A stretch of DNA of 64,000 nt from Bacillota bacterium (GCA_009711615.1 VENI01000006.1:124001-188000); one strand, 5' to 3'; shown: positions 44,635 to 54,429, counted from the stretch's first letter. Made by a program: numbers and translations. Notes: a model not told the origin generated them from the letters alone.

Positions 44635-45714
44635 CTATCTTCGCTTGTTTTTTTCTTTAAAATACTTTCTTGCTTGTTTCATACCACCCATACTGCCAAA
44701 CATTTTGTTGATTTTTTCATTTTCAACCTGGCGTGAGTTCATTTCTTGATATTTCATCTCAGTCTGAAGCTTTTTGTAGCTACCAAATCGGTCTGCAGAG
44801 AGAGTGCCTTTTTTAATTGCTTTCCTTACTGCACAGCCTGGTTCATTTTGGTGAGTACAATCGTTGAAACGGCAGTTTTGGGACAGTTCATCTATCTCGG
44901 CAAAGGACTTAGACAGGTTTGCACTTTCTATTTGCAACTCACGCATACCGGGGGTGTCTATAATCACACCGCCGTCTGGAAGAGTGATTAGTTGCCTATG
45001 GGTTGTGGTATGTCTGCCTTTACCGTCTGTACGGGTTTCTTTGGTAGCAAGTATTTCTTCACCCAGCATGCGGTTGATCAATGTGGATTTGCCAACACCG
45101 GATGAGCCGATTAATACGGCTGTTTTACCTTTACCAATATATTCTTTTACTGTTTTATATCCATTCCCACCTTTGCATGTGGTGACAAGTATATCTACAC
45201 CGACGGCCACGGAGTGTACGTCTGAAAGTCTGGTGGGTAAATCATCGCAGAGATCTGATTTTGTCAGTACCACTACTGGGGTTGCCATACTGTCCCAGGC
45301 GATGGACAGATACCTTTCTAACCGACGCAGGTTAAAATTATTATTTAACGACATGCAGATGAAAACGATATCAATGTTTGCAGCTACGATCTGCCTTTGA
45401 TTGGACGTGCCTGCTGCCTTACGTTCGAAAGCGCTTTTGCGGTAAAGAATAAAGTGAATAATGGCATTGCCACCCCTGTCATCCACACGGTCAACCATCA
45501 CCCAGTCACCGACAACGGGATAATCTGAGTTATCCCTGGCGGCATAGCCAAGTTTCCCCGAAATTTCAGCCTTGATTTCACCGTTCTCTGTTACCACTTG
45601 GTATAATTCTTTGTGCTGTACCGATACTCTGGCCAGGTATAAACCTTCAAACATACTGGCTTGTTGCTCAAAGCGTTCGGTCAGTCCCACATTATATAAA
45701 TTAGCTTTAGTCAC
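44635..45714 (-). CDS. rsgA: Ribosome small-subunit GTPase A
   Basis: 359 residues from GTG (GGGAGG upstream). An OB-fold (about 20-90) precedes a circularly permuted GTPase domain: G4 VLTKSDL, G1 GSSGVGKSTLINRM, G2 region with T-rich GRHTTTHRQL, and G3 DTPGMREL. The C-terminal zinc-binding domain has CRFNDCTHQNEPGCAV (C-x5-C-H-x5-C type). RsgA checks 30S subunit maturation and GTP-dependently releases assembly factors. Length and motifs are normal for the second RsgA paralogue type common in Clostridia. Its unusual leader is described separately. Confidence 0.93.
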   Translation of the reverse strand: MTKANLYNVGLTERFEQQASMFEGLYLARVSVQHKELYQVVTENGEIKAEISGKLGYAARDNSDYPVVGDWVMVDRVDDRGGNAIIHFILYRKSAFERKAAGTSNQRQIVAANIDIVFICMSLNNNFNLRRLERYLSIAWDSMATPVVVLTKSDLCDDLPTRLSDVHSVAVGVDILVTTCKGGNGYKTVKEYIGKGKTAVLIGSSGVGKSTLINRMLGEEILATKETRTDGKGRHTTTHRQLITLPDGGVIIDTPGMRELQIESANLSKSFAEIDELSQNCRFNDCTHQNEPGCAVRKAIKKGTLSADRFGSYKKLQTEMKYQEMNSRQVENEKINKMFGSMGGMKQARKYFKEKNKRR

Positions 45715-45756
45715 TTAATTTAACCTCCCATATTTTTGTGGTTGGGCAAATGGGGA

Positions 45757-45812
45757 GGTCGGAGAGTATGCTACTCTGCAGGTACCTCCCCGCAGTATAC
45801 CGACTCCGATTT
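45757..45812 (-). promoter_or_regulatory. Structured leader upstream of rsgA
   Basis: On the minus strand GGGGAGGT.. closes on ACCTCCCC, with an inner hairpin AGAGTA-GCA-TACTCT, about 40 nt before the rsgA start. It overlaps the end of a possible 18-codon frame (MFKTYKSESVYCGEVPAE). It could be an attenuator; no known riboswitch was recognised. Confidence 0.4.
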
Positions 45813-45879
45813 ATATGTTTTAAACATAAAATTCAACTCCTTTCATTTTATTATTATATTATATCAAAAAACGGAGGGA

Positions 45880-46011
45880 TTAGTTTTTAGGGTAAAAATG
45901 TTTCATAATACTATTATTAAGTGGGCCAGTAACTAATGGGATTATGCAGGTTGCAAACATAAAACAGAAGCCCTTGATAATACTATTTTTATACAGGTTA
46001 TTTTTCATCAT
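45880..46011 (-). CDS. Possible 43-residue hydrophobic peptide
   Basis: Minus-strand ORF starting M-M-K-N-N-L, with a hydrophobic stretch (GFCFMFATCIIPLVTG) and a tail ending NNSIMKHFYPKN. A ribosome binding site (AAAGGGTGGGAAT) and a TATAATATA promoter element lie just upstream (plus-strand 46015-46045). Both features are repeated before the shorter frame nearer rsgA. It could be a small signalling or leader peptide. I cannot name a family, and coding is not proven. Confidence 0.35.
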   Translation of the reverse strand: MMKNNLYKNSIIKGFCFMFATCIIPLVTGPLNNSIMKHFYPKN

Positions 46012-46173
46012 ATTCCCACCCTTTCATTTTACTATATTATACGGGATTAACGGTTTAATGAGACCGTATTTGTGAAAAATCTTTTTCTTAGGAGTCTATT
46101 AAATGTTATTATATTAGGTAGTGTCTTTCAACTATTATAATAGGTTTATTACTCATGTTAAGGGAGAGAAAAA

Positions 46174-46596
46174 ATGATTAGGGAATACAGTAAAAAAGAT
46201 GATCAAGAATTAGTAAAAATATGGTATGATGCATCGATTCTTGCCCATAATTTTGTTCCTAGCGAATTTTGGGCTTCTGAGAAAAAGAATATTCAAGAAA
46301 AATACCTACCCATGGCAGAAACTTTTGTTAAAGAGTTAGATGGTAAAATAGTAGGTTTCATTTCATTAATTGATGATTATATTGGCGGATTATTTGTTTC
46401 TCCAGAATATCAAGGTAAAGGGATTGGATCAGAGTTAATTAAAAAAGCGAAATCGTTAAGAAGAGAGTTAACTGTTGAAGTATATAAAGATAATATTAGA
46501 GCACAAAAATTTTATAAAAAATCTGGTTTTACTATCATAAGTGAAAGAATACAGCCGGAAACCGGATGTATATCACTTTCTATGAAATCATTTTAA
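46174..46596 (+). CDS. GNAT-family N-acetyltransferase
   Basis: 140 residues covering the GNAT fold: N-terminal IREYSKKDDQELVKIWYDAS, the central strand ETFVKELDGKIVGFISLID, the acetyl-CoA loop VSPEYQGKGIGSELIKKAK (Q/R-x-x-G-x-G/A), and VYKDNIRAQKFYKKSGF. It transfers an acetyl group from acetyl-CoA to an amine; the substrate cannot be told. AGGGAGAG precedes the ATG. Not clearly in an operon with the SMR gene, which is 66 bp downstream. Confidence 0.88.
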   Translation: MIREYSKKDDQELVKIWYDASILAHNFVPSEFWASEKKNIQEKYLPMAETFVKELDGKIVGFISLIDDYIGGLFVSPEYQGKGIGSELIKKAKSLRRELTVEVYKDNIRAQKFYKKSGFTIISERIQPETGCISLSMKSF

Positions 46597-46662
46597 TAGC
46601 CTAAGTATTAAATGATATATAATAATTTACTAATTATTTTTTGGCAAAAAAGAGGTATCATC

Positions 46663-46977
46663 ATGGCATGGACATACTTATTTATTGCAGCATTTTTTGA
46701 AGTAGTGTGGGCAGTTTCTTTAAAACAAACAAATGGTTTTAGTCGATTAGTACCATCTATTATAACTGTTTTAGGGATGTTAATGAGTTTTTACTTTTTA
46801 GCATCTGCAACAAAGACGTTGCCCATTGGAACAGCCTATGCAGTTTGGACTGGTATTGGTGTAGTGGGTGTAGCTATATTCGGGATAATATTTTTTGCTG
46901 AATCTGTAAACCCTTATCGACTTCTATTCCTATTACTAATAATAATCGGGGTGATAGGTTTGAGATTTTATGATTAA
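46663..46977 (+). CDS. Small multidrug resistance (SMR) transporter, guanidinium exporter-like
   Basis: 104 residues from ATG 46663 (AAGAGG upstream); an earlier in-frame ATG at 46612 would add an atypical extension. Four membrane helices fill the protein. The essential glutamate is E13 in the first helix ([11 protein letters not shown]). The pattern W-A-V-S-L-K-x-T-x-G-F-x-R-L-x-P-S resembles the Gdx/SugE branch, which exports guanidinium, rather than EmrE. It acts as an antiparallel dimer driven by protons. I saw no guanidine riboswitch upstream. Confidence 0.85.
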   Translation: MAWTYLFIAAFFEVVWAVSLKQTNGFSRLVPSIITVLGMLMSFYFLASATKTLPIGTAYAVWTGIGVVGVAIFGIIFFAESVNPYRLLFLLLIIIGVIGLRFYD

Positions 46978-47026
46978 TAAAACGGAATTTTGTATAGAGG
47001 TTGGAGCTGATTGGAAATGATTAACA

Positions 47027-48379
47027 TTATTTTGTGACATTAACTTTTATATCTTCATCCAAAAATTCAACAGTAATTCTTCTAATAGTATTTTCATCCA
47101 GTTCAGCAATAGTAAATTTTATATTATTCTCAATAACTGTTTGTTCAAGCTCAGGTCTCTCCTGGGAATGCTCTAAAAACCATCCTCCCAGTGAAAATAC
47201 GCCCTTTGCCTCTAAATTTAAATTAAATTCTAAGTTTATGTCTGCAATAGATTCCCTGGCATCAACAGAATACTTTTTATCTCCAATTTGTTCTATTGTT
47301 AGTCGCTCGTCATCGTACTCATCTTGAATTTGCCCAACAATTTCTTCTAATATATCTTCAATGGTTAAAAGCCCAGATGTGCCTCCATATTCATCTACAA
47401 CCAATGCTAATTGTTTTTTGCTTTTTTGCATTATTTTTAGTATTTGATCGATGGGTGTCATTTCTGTTACTATCATTGTTTTGCGTATATAATTGTTTAA
47501 TGGAGATGGATTTTCTAGGTCTGCAGTTTGTACTTTTTCATTAAAACATAAATCCTTAATATAGATAATTCCCAGTATATTATCTTTGTCACTGTCACAA
47601 ACAGGATAACGGGCGTGTTTTTTATTATTAATGATATTTAAATTCTCTTGCCAAGATAAATTTACATATAGACACACCATATCTGTACGTGGAACCATTA
47701 TTTCCCCGGCAACTCTATCGGCAAATTGCAGTGAGTTTCTCGCAAATTGAAGTTCTGTTTGGGTTATTTCACCGCCGGCGTGGCTTTGCAATAAAATCAT
47801 TCTAATCTCTTCTTCAGAATGTAATTGTTGGTGTTCTGAAACGGCAGAGAGCCCCATAAGCTTTATTAATTGTTGTGCCGATCCGTTTAGCAACCAAATT
47901 GCAGGATACATAATTTTATAGAACATTTTTAATGATGGAGAAATGCCCAATGTCACTCGTTCAGCCCGTTGAATGGCCAGAGTTTTAGGGGCCAACTCAC
48001 CCACAACAACGTGTAAAAAAGTGATCACTGAAAATCCAATAATAAACGCAATGCTTTCAACCACAGCTTTGGGTATATTAAAATGTTGAAAAACTGGTTT
48101 TATAAGGTCTGATACAGCGGGTTTTCCGATCCAACCTAATGCCAAAGCGGTGAGGGTTATTCCTAATTGACACGCAGATAAATATCCGTCTAAATTATTA
48201 ATAACTGCTTTGACATCCTTAGCTCGCTTGTTTCCCTCTTGTATAAGTTGTTCAATCCGTGACTCCCGGACCTTTACAATGGCAAATTCAGCAGTTACAA
48301 AATAAGCAGTAGCTATAATCAAAACAACAACTAGCAATAAATTTATAATATTAATCAGTCCTATTTCCACTTGGTTCAT
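47027..48379 (-). CDS. DUF21/CBS/CorC-HlyC membrane protein A
   Basis: 450 residues. N-terminal DUF21 transmembrane domain (about 1-200, with EFAIVKVRESRIEQLIQEG and LAPKTLAIQRAERV), a CBS pair (about 215-340: MVPRTDMVCLYV..ARYPVCDSDKDNILGIIYIKDL, then LALVVDEYGGTSGLLTIEDILEEIVGQIQDEYD) and the CorC_HlyC domain. CNNM/CorC-type proteins act in Mg2+ homeostasis; 'hemolysin' is a historic label. Divergent from a second copy at 48623 with the same architecture. Confidence 0.88.
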   Translation of the reverse strand: MNQVEIGLINIINLLLVVVLIIATAYFVTAEFAIVKVRESRIEQLIQEGNKRAKDVKAVINNLDGYLSACQLGITLTALALGWIGKPAVSDLIKPVFQHFNIPKAVVESIAFIIGFSVITFLHVVVGELAPKTLAIQRAERVTLGISPSLKMFYKIMYPAIWLLNGSAQQLIKLMGLSAVSEHQQLHSEEEIRMILLQSHAGGEITQTELQFARNSLQFADRVAGEIMVPRTDMVCLYVNLSWQENLNIINNKKHARYPVCDSDKDNILGIIYIKDLCFNEKVQTADLENPSPLNNYIRKTMIVTEMTPIDQILKIMQKSKKQLALVVDEYGGTSGLLTIEDILEEIVGQIQDEYDDERLTIEQIGDKKYSVDARESIADINLEFNLNLEAKGVFSLGGWFLEHSQERPELEQTVIENNIKFTIAELDENTIRRITVEFLDEDIKVNVTK

Positions 48380-48622
48380 CCTTTCGGGTGGCTTTTTTCA
48401 TATTATTCAAAAGCATTTTAATTTCTATACACATGAATCATAGTGTGCTTATGTATGAAGGAGATATTTTAACTATAGTCCAGTGATACAGCAACAAACC
48501 TTTATAAAGCACGATTTTGAACGGTTGTGACAATTTAGTTACCTTAAATAATTTGTTAGAATAAATTAACGAATAATAGCATTGGTGTGCTAAATTAATT
48601 AATAAGGAGAGTGAGCCCATAA

Positions 48623-49969
48623 ATGGGTGATGACACGTCATTCAGTATCTTGATTTTAGTGCAAATTATACTTGCGCTTCTTTTAGTTTTACTAAACGGT
48701 GCTTTTGTAGCAGCAGAATTTTCTTTTGTAAAGGTTAGACCAACTAGGTTATCCCAATTGGTGGCAGAAGGCAACAAAAGAGCAAAGCTTGCGCAGGGAT
48801 GTGTCAATAACATTGATGCCTATCTTTCGGTTTGTCAGCTGGGTATTACTATTTCAAGTATTGGACTAGGTTGGCTTGGAGAACCAGTGGTAGCTAAACT
48901 ACTACAACCGATAATGTATCAGTTGGGTATTGTTTCCCCGGCTTTAATCCACACAATATCTTTTGTAGTAGCATTTTCTTTAGTTACTTTTATGCATGTA
49001 GTCTTTGGTGAATTAGTACCAAAATCGTTGGCAATTCAGCGGGCTGAAGCGGTAACTCTGTGGTTAGCAGCACCCATGCGTTTTTTCTACTACTTATTCT
49101 ATCCCGGAATAGTGGTATTTAACGGTACAGCCAACGGAATATTGCGTAAGCTTGGTGTTCGGGCGGCGAGTGAACACGAAGAGAGTCACAGTGAAGAAGA
49201 GCTACAAATGTTGGTTTCTGAAAGTTACAAGAGTGGCCACTTGGATAAGAACGAATGGCGGTTATTAAATAATGTTTTCCAATTTGAAAAAAGAGTTGTG
49301 CGTGAGGTTATGGTACCGCGCCCAGAAGTTGTATTTTTAGACATTAATAAAAGCTTAGAGGAAAATATGCAGATAGTTAGGGAATCTGGGCATACACGTT
49401 TTCCTTTATGCGATGGTCAACGGGATAACATTATTGGTTTAGTGCATATTAAGGACTTAATCAAATTAGATGGTGGGTTAGGTATTGATAAAATAAAACG
49501 TAACATTATGATGGTTCCCGAAGGGGTTCCATTAGATAAGTTATTAAAAGAATTTCAGCAGAAACATGAGCATATGGCCTTAGTAGTAGATGAATACGGT
49601 GGTACCAGTGGTATTGTGACAATGGAAAATGTTTTAGAGGAACTGGTTGGGGAAATACAAGATGAATTTGATGAAGAACCACCCCAAGTAATCAAAGAGA
49701 AAGAGGGTATTTTCCTTGTGGATGGTCGCATGCTGCTGGATGAAGCTGCTGAAATGTTTAATTTACCGATAACTGAAGAAGATGAATATGATACACTGGC
49801 AGGGTTTGTTTTTGGCAGATTAGGCAAAAGACCCCGTGTCGGTGATGAGGTAGAGCTGTCGGCTCATAAACTAGAGGTAGTAGCTATGGATGGGTTGCGA
49901 ATTGACAGAGTAAGGATAACTATAGTGAATAAAAAAAACGATGAGAGTGAAAACAGACCTGTTGCTTAA
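48623..49969 (+). CDS. DUF21/CBS/CorC-HlyC membrane protein B
   Basis: 448 residues, paralogous to the divergent neighbour. DUF21 domain (about 1-200: EFSFVKVRPTRLSQLVAEGNKRAK, GELVPKSLAIQRAEAVTL), a CBS pair (MVPRPEVVFLDI..TRFPLCDGQRDNIIGLVHIKDL and MALVVDEYGGTSGIVTMENVLEELVGEIQDEFD) and the C-terminal CorC_HlyC beta domain ending ..DGLRIDRVRITIV. AAGGAGAG lies upstream. Probably an ion (Mg2+) transporter or sensor. Strong terminator at 49973. Confidence 0.88.
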   Translation: MGDDTSFSILILVQIILALLLVLLNGAFVAAEFSFVKVRPTRLSQLVAEGNKRAKLAQGCVNNIDAYLSVCQLGITISSIGLGWLGEPVVAKLLQPIMYQLGIVSPALIHTISFVVAFSLVTFMHVVFGELVPKSLAIQRAEAVTLWLAAPMRFFYYLFYPGIVVFNGTANGILRKLGVRAASEHEESHSEEELQMLVSESYKSGHLDKNEWRLLNNVFQFEKRVVREVMVPRPEVVFLDINKSLEENMQIVRESGHTRFPLCDGQRDNIIGLVHIKDLIKLDGGLGIDKIKRNIMMVPEGVPLDKLLKEFQQKHEHMALVVDEYGGTSGIVTMENVLEELVGEIQDEFDEEPPQVIKEKEGIFLVDGRMLLDEAAEMFNLPITEEDEYDTLAGFVFGRLGKRPRVGDEVELSAHKLEVVAMDGLRIDRVRITIVNKKNDESENRPVA

Positions 49970-49972
49970 TAG

Positions 49973-50004
49973 AAATACTCCGGTAAAATCCGGAGTATTT
50001 TTTT
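49973..50004 (+). terminator. Intrinsic terminator
   Basis: AAATACTCCGG pairs with CCGGAGTATTT, 6-nt loop, then TTTT. Ends the DUF21/CBS protein B unit before recQ. Confidence 0.9.
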
Positions 50005-50080
50005 AATATGCATATAAAGGTATTTATACTATCTACATCTAACATTACTGTTAATATCACAATTTTGGGAGTAAATTATT

Positions 50081-52204
50081 ATGCTACAAAAGGCACGGAC
50101 AATGTTAAAGAAGTATTTTGGCTACGATGATTTTAGAAAGGGCCAAGAGGATATTATCCAGAGTATCTTGGAAAGGCAAGATACCTTTGCCATCATGCCT
50201 ACCGGAGCGGGTAAGTCACTATGTTATCAAGTGCCTGCTCTACTATTAGACGGGGTAACATTGGTGATTTCGCCCTTAATTTCCTTAATGAAGGATCAAG
50301 TGGATACACTTCAAAACATGGGTGTACCCGCTACCTTTATTAACAGTTCTTTAAGTTTTGCAGAAACTCAAAATAGAATTTCTCAGGTCAAAGAAGGGAA
50401 GTACAAGTTAATATATGTTGCCCCGGAAAGGCTAGATTCTGCAGGGTTTGCTTCATTAATAAGTAATTTACAGATAGCCTTAGTTGCGGTGGATGAGGCT
50501 CATTGTGTATCTCAGTGGGGGCACGATTTTAGGCCGAGTTATCGCCACATTCCAGCTTTTATTAAGCAATTGCCCCAGAAACCGATAATATCTGCCTTTA
50601 CTGCTACGGCAACTGAAGAAGTGAAAAAAGATGTTGTTTCTTTATTAACATTAAATAAACCCAATATTTATATCACTGGCTTCAACCGGGAAAACCTGTT
50701 CTTTTCGGTAGTTAGAGGAGAAAACAAACGGGATTTCCTTTTAAACTATGTGCGAACCAATCGGGACCAAGTGGGGATTATTTATGTAGCAACCCGCAAA
50801 GAAGTAGAAAGTATTTGTAAAGGTCTACAACAAGCGGGGTTAAATGCTACCCTATATCATGCCGGACTAAGTGCAGAAGAGAGAAAAGAAAATCAGGATG
50901 CCTTTCTTTTCGATAATAATAACATTATAGTGGCAACAAATGCCTTTGGAATGGGCATTGATAAATCTAATGTTCGATTTGTAGTTCATTATAATTCACC
51001 GAAAAACATGGAGGCCTATTACCAAGAAGCAGGGCGTGCCGGTAGGGATGGTGAGCCCAGTGAGTGTATTCTGTTATTTGCGCCACAGGATGTATCGCTA
51101 CAGAAATTTATGATTGAACAATCGGTATTTGCACCTGAAAGAAAGAGTAATGAATATAAAAAGCTGCAGGAAATGGTGGATTATTGCTATACTCCAAATT
51201 GCCTGCGTAAATTTATTCTTGAATACTTTGGAGAAGAGAATGTGACTGACCATTGCGCTAATTGTAGTACTTGTAATGATGATAGTGAACTAATGGATAT
51301 TACCATAGAGGCACAGAAAATATTCTCTTGCATTGTTCGTCTCAAAGAGAGATTTGGTAGCACCTTAATTGCCCAAGTGCTTAAGGGATCTAAGAATAAG
51401 AAAGTATTGGCCTTAGGATGTGACCGTTTATCCACCTATGGCATTATGAAGGAATATACAGAAAAAGAAATTAAGGACATTATTAATATTCTTGTGGCAG
51501 ACGGTTATCTTAGCCTGACAGCGGGGCAGTACCCGGTGGTAAGATTAGAAGAAAAGGTAATACCGGTCCTTAAAAATGGTGCTAAAGTCTATCAAAAGGT
51601 GCAAAAGAAGAAAGAAAAGTTAACTAAGGATAATAGTTTATTTGAACTTTTAAAAGAATTACGTAAAGATATCTCTACTGAAGAAAACTTGCCACCGTAT
51701 GTTATTTTTCCCGATAGCACCTTGCAGGAGATGAGTAAGATTTACCCACTGGATGCCCCATCTTTATTAAAGATAAAGGGGGTAGGGGAGAATAAGCTGC
51801 AAAAATACGGGGATCAGTTTTTAACCCAGATAAGAATGTATGTAGAGGAAAAAGGTATAACAACAAAAGAGGTGCCGGCTAAAGAAACAACTAATGTTAG
51901 TAAAAAAACAGGTAAAACACCAAGTCATTTAATAACCTTGGAGTTATATCAAAAAGGGTTAACCTTGGAGGATATTAGCCAGCAAAGAGAAATAACTTTG
52001 GCCACTGCCCAGAACCATATCATTCAATGTGCTTTGGAAGGACTAGCTATAGACCTAGATGCTTTTATTCCCCAGCAATATGAAGAACAAATTTTAAAAG
52101 CAATCAAAAAGGTTGGAGGGGAAAAATTAAGACCGATTAAGGAAGAACTACCACCGGAAGTGGACTACTTCGCAATTAAGGCAGTATTGTGTAAATATGA
52201 ATGA
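50081..52204 (+). CDS. recQ: ATP-dependent DNA helicase RecQ
   Basis: 707 residues. Motif 0 (FGYDDFRKGQEDII), Walker A MPTGAGKSLCYQ, VDEAHCVSQWGHDFRPSY, SAFTATAT, then the second RecA domain with TNAFGMGIDKSNVRFVVHYNSP and QEAGRAGRDGEPSECIL. Zinc-binding RQC domain (MVDYCYTPNCLRKFILEYFG..CANCSTC), HRDC domain (about 515-600, LKELRKDISTEENLPPYVIF) and a C-terminal HTH_40 module (HLITLELYQKGLTLEDIS). A 3'-5' helicase in recombination and fork repair. Followed 54 bases later by lipA. Confidence 0.95.
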   Translation: MLQKARTMLKKYFGYDDFRKGQEDIIQSILERQDTFAIMPTGAGKSLCYQVPALLLDGVTLVISPLISLMKDQVDTLQNMGVPATFINSSLSFAETQNRISQVKEGKYKLIYVAPERLDSAGFASLISNLQIALVAVDEAHCVSQWGHDFRPSYRHIPAFIKQLPQKPIISAFTATATEEVKKDVVSLLTLNKPNIYITGFNRENLFFSVVRGENKRDFLLNYVRTNRDQVGIIYVATRKEVESICKGLQQAGLNATLYHAGLSAEERKENQDAFLFDNNNIIVATNAFGMGIDKSNVRFVVHYNSPKNMEAYYQEAGRAGRDGEPSECILLFAPQDVSLQKFMIEQSVFAPERKSNEYKKLQEMVDYCYTPNCLRKFILEYFGEENVTDHCANCSTCNDDSELMDITIEAQKIFSCIVRLKERFGSTLIAQVLKGSKNKKVLALGCDRLSTYGIMKEYTEKEIKDIINILVADGYLSLTAGQYPVVRLEEKVIPVLKNGAKVYQKVQKKKEKLTKDNSLFELLKELRKDISTEENLPPYVIFPDSTLQEMSKIYPLDAPSLLKIKGVGENKLQKYGDQFLTQIRMYVEEKGITTKEVPAKETTNVSKKTGKTPSHLITLELYQKGLTLEDISQQREITLATAQNHIIQCALEGLAIDLDAFIPQQYEEQILKAIKKVGGEKLRPIKEELPPEVDYFAIKAVLCKYE

Positions 52205-52258
52205 GGAGAGAAAGGTAAATAAAAAGATTGTTCAAACGGTTAGTAGGGAGAGATAACT

Positions 52259-53113
52259 ATGAATAAACAACGTAAGCCAGAGTGGCTAAAAGTAAATTTG
52301 CAAGGGGCGGAAAAACTAACCGGCATTAAAAACATGTTAAACCGGTTATCATTGCACACTGTCTGTGAAGAAGCTAACTGCCCCAACATGATTGAGTGTT
52401 TTGGCCGTAAAACAGCCACCTTTATGATATTAGGTAGCATTTGCACCCGAAATTGTACTTTTTGCAATGTCACCAAAGGACACACCCAACCGGTAGACCC
52501 GGAGGAGCCAAACCACGTGGCTGAAGCGGTGCAAGAGCTGGGTTTAAGACATGTGGTAGTTACTTCAGTAACCAGAGATGATCTTCCAGATGGCGGTGCT
52601 GGTCATTTTGCCGCAGTGATTAATAAATTAAAGGAAACCGATGTGGTGGTAGAGGTGCTAATACCCGATTTTGCCGGAGATAAAGAGGCGTTAGCACAAG
52701 TGGTTAATGCTAAGCCTAAAATTATTAATCATAATATTGAAACAGTACCAAAGCTGTACTCCACTGTACGCCCTAAGGCCATTTACCAGCGTTCTTTAGA
52801 GCTGTTGAAAAACGTTAAGCAGATGGACAACAGCATTTACACCAAATCTGGTATTATGGTGGGCTTGGGTGAGCAAGAGGACGATGTGATAAATACTTTA
52901 AAGGATTTGCGGGCAGTAGACTGTGACTTGTTAACCATTGGGCAGTATTTAGCACCATCTAACCAGCACCACCCTGTGGTTGAATATATTCACCCGGACC
53001 AGTTTGAAAAATATGAGCAAATCGCCTATCAATTGGGCTTTAAATATGTCGCCTCTGGCCCGTTAGTGAGGAGTTCGTACCACGCCGATCAGGCGAATAA
53101 TAATTTGATTTAA
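52259..53113 (+). CDS. lipA: Lipoyl synthase
   Basis: 284 residues. A radical SAM enzyme that inserts two sulfurs into protein-bound octanoyl groups to make the lipoyl cofactor. The auxiliary cluster motif is [12 protein letters not shown], the radical SAM motif [10 protein letters not shown], and the C-terminal RSSY ligand is present ([11 protein letters not shown]). Length is near the family norm. AGGGAGAG precedes the ATG. No lipB, lipM or lplA is adjacent, so the octanoyl transfer must be encoded elsewhere. Confidence 0.95.
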   Translation: MNKQRKPEWLKVNLQGAEKLTGIKNMLNRLSLHTVCEEANCPNMIECFGRKTATFMILGSICTRNCTFCNVTKGHTQPVDPEEPNHVAEAVQELGLRHVVVTSVTRDDLPDGGAGHFAAVINKLKETDVVVEVLIPDFAGDKEALAQVVNAKPKIINHNIETVPKLYSTVRPKAIYQRSLELLKNVKQMDNSIYTKSGIMVGLGEQEDDVINTLKDLRAVDCDLLTIGQYLAPSNQHHPVVEYIHPDQFEKYEQIAYQLGFKYVASGPLVRSSYHADQANNNLI

Positions 53114-53131
53114 TGAATTTAAGAATTAAAG

Positions 53132-53160
53132 AAGCCACTGGAGTATACTCCAGTGGCTTT
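53132..53160. terminator. Perfect palindromic terminator
   Basis: AAGCCACTGGAGTA and its complement (28 bp, fully palindromic), then TTATAT. Serves lipA and the convergent small gene. Confidence 0.8.
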
Positions 53161-53181
53161 ATATAATAGGAGATTTTGTGC

Positions 53182-53490
53182 TTAGTATGGACCCATACCG
53201 TAACCATTGTTTTCACCATTATAGCCATAACCGCCCATCATACCACCCATGGGGCCAAAGCCGTTCTGGCCGTGGAATTCTCTCATGTAATCAAAATGTT
53301 CCTGCCATGCTTGAGCCTGGTTAGGGTCAATTTGATCATTCTCTACAGCCTGGTCTAACCACTGATCATGCCAGTCAAACATTTGATTGAACCAGCCGTT
53401 GTCTACAGAATTAGCAGCAAAGGCACTAGGTATTATTGTTCCAATAACCAACAAAGCAACTATTCCAAGTAATATGAATTTTTTATTCAT
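53182..53490 (-). CDS. Small secreted DUF2680-like protein, copy 1
   Basis: 102 residues. Signal peptide (MNKKFILLGIVALLVIGTIIPSAFA), then FDWHDQWLDQAVENDQIDPNQAQAWQEHFDYMREFHGQNGFG and a glycine/methionine/tyrosine-rich tail (GGMMGGYGYN). The middle resembles the YckD/DUF2680 family (D-W-H-x-Q-W-x-x-Q-A-V-x-x-G-Q-I..A..W..H..YM..F). Function unknown; the Met/Gly tail could bind metal or be structural. GGGGGTTG ribosome binding site. A close paralogue is at 58513 and a degraded third copy near 55528. Confidence 0.8.
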   Translation of the reverse strand: MNKKFILLGIVALLVIGTIIPSAFAANSVDNGWFNQMFDWHDQWLDQAVENDQIDPNQAQAWQEHFDYMREFHGQNGFGPMGGMMGGYGYNGENNGYGMGPY

Positions 53491-53596
53491 TTAATCAACC
53501 CCCATTTGAATTGTTAGGTTAATTATAATAAAGAAATTTATCAAATATAGGGCAGAAATCGTACATTTTTGTCACGTTTTAATAATGATTTCTTAT

Positions 53597-54427
53597 TTAT
53601 GCTTCTGCACGGGAGAACCTCACTGTTGCGAATATAACGAAAATAATACTCAGTGACGCTACGACTAAGATCTCCTCTGAAAAAGTAATTACGTGGTTGA
53701 AAACTGTTAAGTCTAAGCCCATTGCCTTGCGTAAAGCTGGTGCCATTTGATCGGGTTGAAGAATAACTTTCTTAAACATATCCACAGAGTAGGTTAGTGG
53801 ATTTATTTTTACTAAAAAGTTCATCCAAGCAGGCATGCCACTTAGTGGGAATAATGCTCCGGATAAAAACAACATCGGAAAAACTAATATCTGTACAACC
53901 ATCTGGAACCCTTGGGCAGTCTTTAGGGAACTAGCAATTATAAGACCTAAAGAAGAAAGGGCGAATGCCACTAAAAACATAACAGGGATTAATTTTAGCA
54001 CCATTAACACCGAAATAGATACCCCAATAAATGGTACGAAGATAAACATCATTAAACCTTGGAAAACCGCTACGGTGCTTCCACCTAATACTTTTCCAAT
54101 GGCAATTGAAACCCTGGAAACCGGTGAAACTAAAATTTCTCGCATATAGCCAAATTCTTTATCCTGTACCACAGATAGTGCAGAAAAGATAGCAGTATTA
54201 AACACAGTCATACCAATAATGCCCGGAAACATAAACTGAACAAAATCAAAATCTGCTAATGGACCCGCCCCATTAGATCCACCCATCATAGAAGATATTG
54301 CCCCACTCATTCCGCTGCCGAATAGAATTAAAAACATAAATGGCATAGCAAAGGAACCAAGAAGGCGGGCGCGGTCCCTAAAAAATCTGATTATATCTCT
54401 TTGCCAAATTGCTATTACTCCTTCCAT
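53597..54427 (-). CDS. ABC-2 type exporter permease
   Basis: 276 residues with about six membrane helices and the ABC-2/DrrB fold: an N-terminal cytoplasmic segment (AIWQRDIIRFFRDRARLLGS), a helix with PFMFLILFGSGMSG, then a long middle (QDKEFGYMREILVSPVSRVSIAIGKVLGG) and a C-terminal PLSGMPAWMNFLVKINPLTYSVDMFKKVIL. It pairs with the ATPase gene 2 bases upstream. Drug, lipid or polysaccharide export are all possible for this type. Confidence 0.9.
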   Translation of the reverse strand: MEGVIAIWQRDIIRFFRDRARLLGSFAMPFMFLILFGSGMSGAISSMMGGSNGAGPLADFDFVQFMFPGIIGMTVFNTAIFSALSVVQDKEFGYMREILVSPVSRVSIAIGKVLGGSTVAVFQGLMMFIFVPFIGVSISVLMVLKLIPVMFLVAFALSSLGLIIASSLKTAQGFQMVVQILVFPMLFLSGALFPLSGMPAWMNFLVKINPLTYSVDMFKKVILQPDQMAPALRKAMGLDLTVFNHVITFSEEILVVASLSIIFVIFATVRFSRAEA

Positions 54428-54429
54428 AT

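Noticed and set aside
45760..45840. Riboswitch upstream of rsgA
   Set aside because: Strong pairing is present, but I could not match it to any known riboswitch class, so only a structured leader is reported.
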